Source: Thiosocius sp049669185
GTDB lineage: Bacteria > Pseudomonadota > Gammaproteobacteria > Chromatiales > Chromatiaceae
NCBI GenBank assembly: GCA_049669185.1
Contig: JBATKF010000050.1
Coordinates: forward strand, 1 to 10,973
DNA length: 10,973 nucleotides
Reading direction: 5' to 3'
The first letter of the stretch is position 1. Every line of letters begins with the position of its first letter. The position numbers were made by a program, and so were the translations under genes. A model generated the notes under the pieces. The model ran no database searches, was not told where the DNA came from, and saw nothing but the letters and a program-made list of their open reading frames with translations. Shown piece by piece: positions 1 to 6,731 of this stretch.

Positions 1-984
1 CGGCCGCCACCACTGAACGCGGTCCATCACCATCCTGCGACACCAACCGTTCGGTGAATGTGGGGGACGCGGCGCCATCGTTCTCATACCAGGCGAACTT
101 GTCGTCGACGAATGACGCCGACAGGACGTCGAGATCACCGTCGCCATCCATATCGGCCACAAAGACATCACGCGCGCCGGCGGCACTGGTCGAGATCACG
201 TTCTCGGAAAATGTCGGTGTCACCGCGCCGTCATTCTCAAACCAAGCGATCTTGCCGTCCGCATACGAGGCAGTGATCAGGTCTTGATTGCCATCCGCGT
301 CGACGTCGCCGATGGTGATGGACATCGCGCCCAACGCGCCGGTCGAAACGACATGCTCGGTGAAGCCGGGCGTGGCCGCACCATCGCTCTGATACCAGGC
401 GATGGTGTCATCGATATAGGAGGCGGAGGCGACATCGATATCGCCGTCGCCGTCGAGGTCGCCGGCGACTACGGTGCGCGCGCCGTCGGCGTTGGTGGTA
501 ATGACGTGCTCGGTGAAGCCCGGCGTGGGTGCGCCATCGTTCTCGTACCAGGCAATCTTGTCGTCCCAGATCGAGGCGGACAGGATGTCGGTGTCGCCAT
601 CGCCGTCCATATCGATCGCGAAGCTCGACCATGCCCCGTCCGCCGTATTGGTGACGGTGTTCGCAGCAAAGGTCGGCGTCGCGGCACCGTTGTTTCGGTA
701 CCAGGTTACCGTGTCGTTTTCATAGTCCGAGGCGATGACATCGAGATGGGTGTCGCCATCGATGTCCGCAACGAATACATGCCGCGCGCCGCTCACCCCG
801 GTCGCGATGGTGAACTCGGTGAAGCTGCCGGTGCCGTCGTTCTGATACCAGGCGACCCGGTCATCGGTCCACGAGGACGACACCAGGTCGATGTCGCCGT
901 CGCTATCGAGATCCGCCGCAAAGACCGCAGTCGCACCATCGGCACTGCTCGAGGCGATGCTCTGCGGCAGGCCGGTGAGATTAT
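1..984 (-). repeat. FG-GAP (VCBS-like) beta-propeller repeats, period 51 residues (153 bases)
   Basis: From residue about 1854 there are six full repeats and the start of a seventh at the window edge (PRSVVAA). Each has the form ADxDGDGDxDxLSASxxDDxIAWYxNDG followed by xPxFTExxISTxADGA. The Asp-rich loop (for example DLDGDGDIDV, DMDGDGDLDV) is the calcium-binding signature of FG-GAP blades. At DNA level the CTCGGTGAAG-type segment recurs at 356, 509 and, diverged, every 153 bases either side. Seven blades would close a propeller, so at least the rest of blade seven should lie just beyond the left edge. Confidence 0.88.
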
Positions 985-3900
985 TGACCGGCCCATCGTT
1001 CACATTGGTGAAGACGATGGCCGCCGCCTGTGGGCCGACGTTGGTCGTGCCGTCCGAGACGCTGACATCATAGCTTGGCGCGGCCTCGCCGCCATCGTGA
1101 CGGAAGAATACGTCGCCGGCAATCACGTCGGCCTGCGTGAAGCTGGTCAGCGTCGCGCCGGTGGAGAGACGCTGGAAGGTGCCACCCGTCAGGTTCGACA
1201 CCGTGAAGGTTAATGCACTGTCGGGCGTATCGGGATCCGAAGACGCCAACTCCACTGCCGAGAAGGTCACGCCGCCGCCTTCAGAGATGGTCAGGGTGTT
1301 GTCCGTGATCGACGGTGCATCATCGATGCGATTTATCGTCAGCGTCGTCGCGGCGAGCACAGGTTGGAAACCGGCCTCACCGTCGTCCACGTCGACGCCA
1401 ATATCGGTGTTGAAACTACCGCTGGGCCCACTGTTGTCGGTCGGGGTGAAGGTCACGTTGTCCAGCGCCGTGTTGGCCTGCGCGACGGTGAGTCCGGTCG
1501 CGGTGAAGATACCGGTACCCGGCCCGGTCTCACTGAAACCACCTCCAGCGATGGACCCGGCGGTTGGATCGCTCAGAATGATGCGCAAGACCAGGTCGGA
1601 CTCGCCAACGTCCGGATCGCTGACGCTCAGCAGGCCGAAGAGATTGGTCGCACCCGCATTGTCGTTCAATGTGGTCGTCGTCAGCGCACCGGAGCCGCCT
1701 GGTGGCTGATTGCCACCCGTCACAGCGATGTTCTGGGCGAACTCCGACGTATCCCCATAGGCCAGGGCATCATCCAGACCAACCTGGGCGGGGTTATCTA
1801 TCCTCGTTGCCGTGGCAGTGACATAGTCACCCGTATTCAAGGTCACACCCGTCAGCGTCACGCCGGTGAAGACGCCATCCCCGCTGCCATCCGTCGTTAT
1901 AGTCGTGCTACCGAGGTAGACGCGCCCCTCGCCGTTGCTGGCGTCCTGGGTACCGGCCGCGTTACCGAAGAACTCGATCCGATATTGCATGGCCAGGCCA
2001 TCGGTATCCAGCGTGCCGCTCAGGGTCAGGTCGGTACCGCTGAGCTGCGCCTGGGTGATGACCGGATAGTTTTGCAGGCCGTTCGCACCGCTGTCGCCAT
2101 CACCGGTGTCGTTCGCGGTGACACCGTCCCCTGCGAGATCTATGCCTTCGCCGATGTTCGCGTAGATGCTGTTGCCCAGGATCGGGTTGTCGACCGCACT
2201 GCTGTTTTGCAGCTGTACGCCGTCGCGCAGATTGTGGGCGATGACATTACCCGCCCCAGCCGCAGTGCCGCCGATGGTGTGTCCTGACTCCGTTGTGATC
2301 CGGATGCCATCTGTCGCGTTGCCGAGTGCTGTCACCCCATCGGATCCGACGCCGATATAGTTCCCCTGAATGACCGTGCCGGTGGTGCCGGTTCCAGGAC
2401 TGGCCCCGTCGCTGATGATGATGCCGTCGTTGGCATTGCCCGAGACGACATTGCCGGCCCCCGCCGTCGTGCCGCCGACGGTGGTGTTGTTCGCGCCGCT
2501 TTCCAGCTGCACGCCGCGGTCGCTGTTACCCAGCGCCAACAGGCCAGTTGCGTCAGTACCAATATAGTTGCCCTGGATCGAGGTACCGTCTGCGTTCTGG
2601 GCGTAGATACCATCGACATTGCCGCTGATTACATTGCGCTCGGCCGGCGTCGTGCCGCCGATAACGATGTTGCTCGTGTTGAAGAGATTGATGCCGGCTC
2701 CGGCGTTGCCGAGATCGATAGTCCCGGTGGCGTCCGTGCCTATCAGGTTGCCGGCAATGGTGTGACCCGACCCACCCCCAACGCGCACGCCATTGAGCGC
2801 GTTGCCGGAAATGACGTTGCCGGCGCCGGCCACGGCACCGCCGATGACATTTCCGGTACTCGCGCCCTGGATCTCGACGCCATCGTCCGAGCGGTTGCCC
2901 CGATCGACCGTGCCGCCTGCATCGACTCCTATGTAGTTGCCCTGTACGACGTTGTTCGATGTGTTGATCTCGATGCCTTCGACGTTCATCGAGATCACAT
3001 TGCGTGCCGCGGCGGTAGTGCCGCCGATGGTATTGCCTGAGCCGGAGATGATCGCGATGCCGACGTCGGCGTTGCCATTACCCGTCGAACCATCGGGATC
3101 CACGCCGATGTAGTTGCCCAGGATCTGGTGCCCGGTGATACCGGTACCGACGATGTCGATCCCCTCGTCCCCGCTGTCGGTGATGACGTTGCGATCGTCA
3201 GGACCCGTACCGCCGATGATCGCACCGGCACCCCGAAGATCGATGCCGTCGTCGGCGTTGCCGACCCCGATCGACCCCGTACCGCTCGTCCCGATCCAGT
3301 TGCCGGCGATGGTTATGTTGTCAGCACCGGCCTGGACGAGCACACCGTCGCCGGTGAAGCGTGTAATCATCAGGCCGCGCAATGTGCTTCCATCGGATGC
3401 ACTAGCGAACGTGAAACCGCTGACGCCTCCGCCTGCCGATGCACCATCGACCCGAACAACCGGCGTATTCGCGACATAATCAGGCTCGCTCGAACCATCG
3501 ATCAGTAGCGTATCGGTGATCGACGGCAGCGCGCCGGCCAAACTGATGACATGTGGTCCTGCCCCGGTAATGTCGAAGGAGATCGTATCCGCGCCCGAGG
3601 TATTGTTGGCCGCGATGATGGCCTCACGCAGCGAGATCTTGCCGTCGCCCCCCCGATTGCCGATCAGCCAGCTGATGTCATGACTCAGGTTGCCGTCGAC
3701 AATCCCAGCGTCATTATCGTCGCTCGTGGTGTCGACGACCAACTGACCGGTCGTGGCCACGGTGTTCAATGCGAATTCCGAGGTATCGCCATAGCCGCCG
3801 CCGCCGTTGTCGACCGTGGCGGTAGCGGTAATGAACTCGCCCGCGGCGACTACCGCAGCAATCGGGGCACTGAAGGTCGCATCCCCACTCCCGTCGGTCG

Positions 3901-6544
3901 TTACGGTGATGGCGCCGAGAAAGCGCTCCGCCTCACCATAGCCGGTCGGATCGGCGGTGGTACTGGCGAAGAACTCGATCCGATAGTCCTGATTCAGGCC
4001 GTCGGTATCGAGCGTTCCGGCTACCGTGATACTGCCGACGCCATTGGTAACTGCCGATGCGATGACCGGGTAGTTCTGTCGATTGTTCGCGCCACTATCG
4101 GGGTCGCCCGGATCATTGAGATCGCGACCGCTGATATGCAGATCGATGCCCATCTGGGCGTTGCTGTAGATCGTGTTGCCGAGGATCGAATTGCCGACGC
4201 CGCTCCCGTTCTGGAACTGAAGACCGTCGTTGTCGTTGAACGCGACAACATTACCCTCGCCCGCGCCGGTGCCACCGATGGTGTTGTTGTTGGCGAGTCC
4301 CGATATCCGGATGCCCGCAACACCGTTGCCCAGGTCAATGGTGCCGCTGAGATCGGTACCTATGAAGTTTCCGATGATCTTGTTGCCGTCAGTACCCGAG
4401 GCACTGATCAATATGCCAGTCCCATTGCCGCCCACCAGGTTTGCCTGGCCGCCCGCCGAGCCTCCGATGAGGTTGTTGCTGGAGGTGCCGCGGATGTTGA
4501 TGCCGGTCGTCGTGTTGCCGGCTGCGGTATCACCGGCGATATTGGTCCCGATATAGTTGCCCTGGATGATGTTGCCATCCGAGCCGTTGATATCAATGCC
4601 GTCGGTATCGAAGTTGTTGATCGCCAGGCCGCGGATGGTGCTGCCGTCGCTGCCCGCCGCCAGATGGAAGCCGTCGTTGCTGGCGCTCCCGGAACCGTCG
4701 ATTTCAATTATCGGCTTACCCGCGAAACCGGGCTGGGTGGATCCGTCGATCACAACGGCATCGTCGATCTGGTTGAAACTCGTGATGCCCGTAGCAATCG
4801 ACCAATACTCGTCGCCATTGGCAGGGATTGCATCCGGATCGACATAGCCCGCGTCGGCGGTCGAGATGTTGAAGTGGATTTCGTCGGGCGACGCGCCATT
4901 AGGCGTGTTGTTTGCTGCGATAATGGCCTCACGCAGCGAGATCTTGCCGTCCGCGCCCTGGTTACTGGTCAGCCAGTCGATATCCTGACTCAGGTTGCCA
5001 TCGGCAATGCCCGCGTCGTTCGCGTCCGACGTCGTGGTCACCTCAATGGTATTTAGGGCCGGTGCAAGCCCGACCAGCTCACCGACATCGTCGCTGGTCA
5101 GAGCGCGACTGTAGATCCGCGCATCATCGATTGCGCCGTCCGCAGTCCATGCCCAGATGCCGCCGGACGGATTCGCGACGCCGAGCGTCCAGGTCTCGGT
5201 GCCGTACTCCCTGGCCGCCGTACCGGGTGTGAAGCTGTTCGTCCCCTGGAGTACGCCGTCGACGTAGATCTCCATCGTCCCGGCGGCACGGTCTAGCACC
5301 CCCGCGACATGGTAGAACTGCCCCGGCGCATAGGTGTTGGTGCTGACGACCTCCTCGCCCTGGTCGCCGGTCAACACATGCGTGAAATAGAAGCGGTTGT
5401 CGCTGCCGTAATAGAGACCGGTGTGCCAGCCTTCCTTAATCAGGATGCCGTAGCTGGCATCAGCGTCGCTCCCGCTGCCCGGTGGCGTTGAGTCCGGCCG
5501 AAACCAGCTGGCCAGGGTGAAATCACTTTCCTGAACGTTCTCCAGCGTCGCCGAGTTTGGCACCTCGACATAGTCGATACCGTCGCTGTAGTCGACTTTC
5601 AACGCACCCCCGATCTCACCCGTGGTCCAGACCGCCACGCCGCTCAGCGTGCCGTCATTGGCATAAGTGGTCGTGTCACTTGCCGTGCCGCCTGCGGCAT
5701 CATCGAAGGGCAGGTGCATGACCAGGTCCGAGGTGATATCGCCCGCAAGGGTGTTCGACCAGCTCCGCAAGGCCCCCTCGCCAATCGCTACTGCAGTCTC
5801 GACCTGCCCGGTAGTCACCTCGAGATCCCAGTCACCGCCGAGGTCCTTGTGACCGGTCAAGTCGTCCGAGGCCGCGACATCGGCGCCGGTCAACTCGGCC
5901 AGCGCATCGACCAGGGCCTCACCGGACTCGCTCGCAGCGAGATTGCATCCATAGATCAGGATATCGCCTTCCGATCCCAGCGCGGCCCCCCAGGTGGCGA
6001 CAAAGTCTTCCTTGTGATCCAGTGAAACCGCATCGAGGGTGTCGCTGCCGAGTTGGATTGTGCCGTCGCTGCCGTGACTAATCAGATGGATCGCATCGAG
6101 ATCGGCGTACTGGAACAGCAGGCGAGTGATCTGATCGACGCCACTCTGCGTCGGATCGAGCATCACGACATGCAGTTCACGATTTTCCCCAGCAGTCCCT
6201 TCTATGTTGGCGAGCAGGGTCTGGTAATCGGGGACACTGGGATCGACGATGACCAGTTCCTGGCGAAGCGGCTCAGCGGGCTCGACGGCGTTCAGTTCAT
6301 CGTCCGGCGCCTCGTCCTCGGGATCTGGATCGGTAGCAACCTGCGGATCGGGCGCGGTGACGGCAAAGACGGCGTTCGCATCGGCCAGTACCTGGTCGAC
6401 ATCCACAGCATGGAAATCGTCGGAATGGTTGGCGAGCGCATCCAGACCCGGCAGGTCGGCCGAGAGCAGGATGCGCGGCTCCAGCGCCTCGATCACTGGC
6501 GCGCGGCGTCGCGATGTCCGTTTGCTGTTTTTTCCCCCTGCCAC
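1..6544 (-). CDS. Giant LEPR-XLL/DUF4347 repetitive surface or exported protein (partial, 5' end)
   Basis: The frame is open for 2181 codons from a GTG at 6544 to the window edge and continues beyond it. An in-frame TAA just before the GTG makes this the earliest possible start. The first 18 residues are basic (KRTSRRR) with no hydrophobic signal core, followed by EALEPRILLSADLPGL, the LEPR-XLL motif. In order come: DUF4347 (about 96-255), a LamG/concanavalin-like domain (about 272-490), composite module A (about 499-927), composite module B (about 935-1605), a cadherin/CSPG-like region (about 1619-1853) and an FG-GAP propeller (from about 1854, cut off). The chain is acidic, rich in Gly, Asp, Asn and Thr, and nearly cysteine-free. 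Such proteins are usually very large cell-surface or exported adhesin-like molecules stabilised by calcium; substrate and partner are unknown. With no Sec or Tat signal, export by the adaptor/M50 cassette upstream is a reasonable inference. Local translations sampled along the gene stay in one frame. Confidence 0.93.
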   Translation of the reverse strand, partial: MAGGKNSKRTSRRRAPVIEALEPRILLSADLPGLDALANHSDDFHAVDVDQVLADANAVFAVTAPDPQVATDPDPEDEAPDDELNAVEPAEPLRQELVIVDPSVPDYQTLLANIEGTAGENRELHVVMLDPTQSGVDQITRLLFQYADLDAIHLISHGSDGTIQLGSDTLDAVSLDHKEDFVATWGAALGSEGDILIYGCNLAASESGEALVDALAELTGADVAASDDLTGHKDLGGDWDLEVTTGQVETAVAIGEGALRSWSNTLAGDITSDLVMHLPFDDAAGGTASDTTTYANDGTLSGVAVWTTGEIGGALKVDYSDGIDYVEVPNSATLENVQESDFTLASWFRPDSTPPGSGSDADASYGILIKEGWHTGLYYGSDNRFYFTHVLTGDQGEEVVSTNTYAPGQFYHVAGVLDRAAGTMEIYVDGVLQGTNSFTPGTAAREYGTETWTLGVANPSGGIWAWTADGAIDDARIYSRALTSDDVGELVGLAPALNTIEVTTTSDANDAGIADGNLSQDIDWLTSNQGADGKISLREAIIAANNTPNGASPDEIHFNISTADAGYVDPDAIPANGDEYWSIATGITSFNQIDDAVVIDGSTQPGFAGKPIIEIDGSGSASNDGFHLAAGSDGSTIRGLAINNFDTDGIDINGSDGNIIQGNYIGTNIAGDTAAGNTTTGINIRGTSSNNLIGGSAGGQANLVGGNGTGILISASGTDGNKIIGNFIGTDLSGTIDLGNGVAGIRISGLANNNTIGGTGAGEGNVVAFNDNDGLQFQNGSGVGNSILGNTIYSNAQMGIDLHISGRDLNDPGDPDSGANNRQNYPVIASAVTNGVGSITVAGTLDTDGLNQDYRIEFFASTTADPTGYGEAERFLGAITVTTDGSGDATFSAPIAAVVAAGEFITATATVDNGGGGYGDTSEFALNTVATTGQLVVDTTSDDNDAGIVDGNLSHDISWLIGNRGGDGKISLREAIIAANNTSGADTISFDITGAGPHVISLAGALPSITDTLLIDGSSEPDYVANTPVVRVDGASAGGGVSGFTFASASDGSTLRGLMITRFTGDGVLVQAGADNITIAGNWIGTSGTGSIGVGNADDGIDLRGAGAIIGGTGPDDRNVITDSGDEGIDIVGTGITGHQILGNYIGVDPDGSTGNGNADVGIAIISGSGNTIGGTTAAARNVISMNVEGIEINTSNNVVQGNYIGVDAGGTVDRGNRSDDGVEIQGASTGNVIGGAVAGAGNVISGNALNGVRVGGGSGHTIAGNLIGTDATGTIDLGNAGAGINLFNTSNIVIGGTTPAERNVISGNVDGIYAQNADGTSIQGNYIGTDATGLLALGNSDRGVQLESGANNTTVGGTTAGAGNVVSGNANDGIIISDGASPGTGTTGTVIQGNYIGVGSDGVTALGNATDGIRITTESGHTIGGTAAGAGNVIAHNLRDGVQLQNSSAVDNPILGNSIYANIGEGIDLAGDGVTANDTGDGDSGANGLQNYPVITQAQLSGTDLTLSGTLDTDGLAMQYRIEFFGNAAGTQDASNGEGRVYLGSTTITTDGSGDGVFTGVTLTGVTLNTGDYVTATATRIDNPAQVGLDDALAYGDTSEFAQNIAVTGGNQPPGGSGALTTTTLNDNAGATNLFGLLSVSDPDVGESDLVLRIILSDPTAGSIAGGGFSETGPGTGIFTATGLTVAQANTALDNVTFTPTDNSGPSGSFNTDIGVDVDDGEAGFQPVLAATTLTINRIDDAPSITDNTLTISEGGGVTFSAVELASSDPDTPDSALTFTVSNLTGGTFQRLSTGATLTSFTQADVIAGDVFFRHDGGEAAPSYDVSVSDGTTNVGPQAAAIVFTNVNDGPVNNLTGLPQSIASSSADGATAVFAADLDSDGDIDLVSSSWTDDRVAWYQNDGTGSFTEFTIATGVSGARHVFVADIDGDTHLDVIASDYENDTVTWYRNNGAATPTFAANTVTNTADGAWSSFAIDMDGDGDTDILSASIWDDKIAWYENDGAPTPGFTEHVITTNADGARTVVAGDLDGDGDIDVASASYIDDTIAWYQSDGAATPGFTEHVVSTGALGAMSITIGDVDADGNQDLITASYADGKIAWFENDGAVTPTFSENVISTSAAGARDVFVADMDGDGDLDVLSASFVDDKFAWYENDGAASPTFTERLVSQDGDGPRSVVAA
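985..1690 (-). other. Cadherin-like / CSPG-type beta-sandwich region of the giant protein
   Basis: Residues about 1619-1853. Two sandwich-like units are visible. The first carries LLSVSDPDVGESDLVLRI and VTFTPTDNSGPSG. The second runs ITDNTLTISEGGGVTF, ELASSDPDTPDSALTFTV, FTQADVIAGDVFFRHDGGE and YDVSVSDG, which matches CSPG/cadherin-3 type repeats. These act as calcium-stiffened spacers in surface proteins. Confidence 0.7.
1730..3742 (-). repeat. Composite module B: CSLREA motif, expanded beta-helix, beta-sandwich
   Basis: Residues about 935-1605. It repeats module A block for block: DTTSDDNDAGIVDGNLS, KISLREAIIAANN (969-981), a beta-helix (2145-3391), SGANGLQNYPVI, GTLDTDGLAMQYRIEFF and AYGDTSEFAQN. 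The beta-helix is longer, with six GNxIG[TV] units (for example GNYIGTDATGLLALGN) alternating with IGGT.AGAGNVISGN turns at roughly 65-residue spacing. The extra 240 or so residues relative to module A are almost all additional coils. Confidence 0.85.
3764..5050 (-). repeat. Composite module A: CSLREA motif, short beta-helix, beta-sandwich
   Basis: Residues about 499-927. The module opens VTTTSDANDAGIADGNLS, has the CSLREA-type motif KISLREAIIAANN (534-546; Ser in place of the leading Cys is not preceded by Cys), then right-handed parallel beta-helix coils (4130-4650) with two GNxIGT units (GNYIGTNIAGD, GNFIGTDLSGT). It then continues SGANNRQNYPVI, GTLDTDGLNQDYRIEFF and finishes GYGDTSEFALN. 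The same series of blocks recurs in module B, showing an internal duplication. Confidence 0.85.
5075..5731 (-). other. LamG / concanavalin A-like domain of the giant protein
   Basis: Residues about 272-490 start DLVMHLPFDDAAGGTASDTT and include YVEVPNSATL, FTLASWFRPD, GQFYHVAGVLD, MEIYVDGVLQG and a final GAIDDARIYSRALTSDDV. This is the full strand order of LamG-type jelly-roll domains, which commonly bind glycans or proteins with calcium. The closing 'IDDARIYSRAL' block is a diagnostic end of the family. Confidence 0.88.
5780..6259 (-). other. DUF4347 domain of the giant protein
   Basis: Residues about 96-255 begin ELVIVDPSVPDYQTLL and contain HLISHGSDG (H157, G158), GDILIYGCNLA (G199, C200) and end LGGDWDLEVTTG. 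These are the conserved blocks of DUF4347, which often follows the LEPR-XLL motif in giant proteins. The order of a His-Gly block on one strand end and a Gly-Cys block on the next resembles the His/Cys dyad layout of caspase-like (clan CD) peptidases. That resemblance is my inference, and no activity is claimed. Confidence 0.85.
6443..6490 (-). other. LEPR-XLL N-terminal motif of the giant protein
   Basis: Residues 19-34 read EALEPRILLSADLPGL, preceded by the basic stretch KRTSRRR. The LEPR-XLL motif marks the N-terminus of many very long repetitive bacterial proteins; its function is not settled. Its position, its basic lead-in and the lack of any signal peptide suggest a leader or sorting element. 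Its presence also supports the GTG 6544 start, because the motif normally sits within the first few dozen residues. Confidence 0.85.
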
Positions 6545-6579
6545 TTACCTGCCCGAGTTCCGGCACCCTGGTGCAACAC

Positions 6580-6600
6580 CTAGGCCCACACGCGAGACAC
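6580..6600 (-). CDS. Possible six-codon leader peptide (speculative)
   Basis: GTG TCT CGC GTG TGG GCC TAG encodes MSRVWA. It is placed nine bases after the strongest Shine-Dalgarno in the window and ends 35 bases before the giant gene start. A frame this short arises easily by chance, so the only support is its position behind the ribosome site. It could couple ribosome loading to the giant gene. Confidence 0.15.
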   Translation of the reverse strand: MSRVWA

Positions 6601-6608
6601 ACGCGCGA

Positions 6609-6616
6609 ACCTCCTT
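6609..6616 (-). promoter_or_regulatory. Strong Shine-Dalgarno AAGGAGGT, displaced from the giant gene start
   Basis: The transcript-strand sequence AAGGAGGT is a near-perfect match to the 16S rRNA 3' end. Seven bases after AAGGAGG there is a GTG at 6602 that opens a 101-codon frame out of phase with the giant protein. Nine bases after it a second GTG (6600) opens a six-codon frame, MSRVWA then TAG at 6580. The giant frame itself has a TAA at 6545-6547 directly before its GTG at 6544, so this ribosome site cannot serve it directly. It may drive a leader peptide or translational coupling. Confidence 0.5.
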
Positions 6617-6731
6617 GTCAGGTGATCGGCATGACAGCTAAGTAATTGAGCGGAATGGAAATCTCGGGAAGGTCAATCCGTTGCGTTCGGATAAACAAAC
6701 CGAGTCGCACCGATAGGCGAACTACGCAGAC

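Larger units (their letters stand above)
6545..6731 (-). other. Intergenic region ahead of the giant gene
   Basis: These 187 bases separate the SPOR-adaptor stop (TAG) from the GTG of the giant gene. A TTGACC hexamer (6671-6676) resembles a -35 box, but no convincing -10 box follows at 16-18 bases. A five-base inverted repeat (ATCCG/CGGAT, 6676-6692) is too weak and lacks a T-run, so no terminator is called. The giant gene may therefore be the last gene of the same transcript or have its own unrecognised promoter. The segment also holds a strong Shine-Dalgarno sequence, listed separately. Confidence 0.4.

Noticed and set aside
1..984. Tandem 153-base repeats as a DNA satellite or CRISPR-like array
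   Set aside because: The repeats are protein-coding FG-GAP blades in one continuous frame, with diverged third positions and no spacer structure.
284..1213. 309-codon plus-strand open frame
   Set aside because: It is the antisense shadow of the FG-GAP repeats: its own repetition has the same 51-residue period and it resembles no known family.
1364..2287. 307-codon plus-strand open frame
   Set aside because: Antisense to the cadherin-like region and beta-helix coils of the giant gene, with no domain or start-site support.
3551..5056. 501-codon plus-strand open frame
   Set aside because: It lies entirely opposite the giant gene, has no recognisable domain or ribosome site, and its stop-free state follows from GC-rich repeated codons (Asp/Gly/Ile/Thr) read antisense.
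6297..6602. 101-codon minus-strand frame from GTG 6602
   Set aside because: It has an excellent ribosome site but overlaps the LEPR-XLL coding region out of frame and encodes an Arg/Gly/Ala-rich peptide with no known features. Kept only as a regulatory or leader question, not as a gene.
6671..6692. Terminator or promoter between the SPOR adaptor and the giant gene
   Set aside because: The ATCCG/CGGAT repeat has only 5 pairs and no T-run, and the TTGACC box lacks a -10 partner at proper spacing.
6545..6731. c-di-GMP riboswitch ahead of the giant surface-protein gene
   Set aside because: Plausible biologically for an adhesin-like gene, but I could not find the conserved GEMM core or its paired stems.
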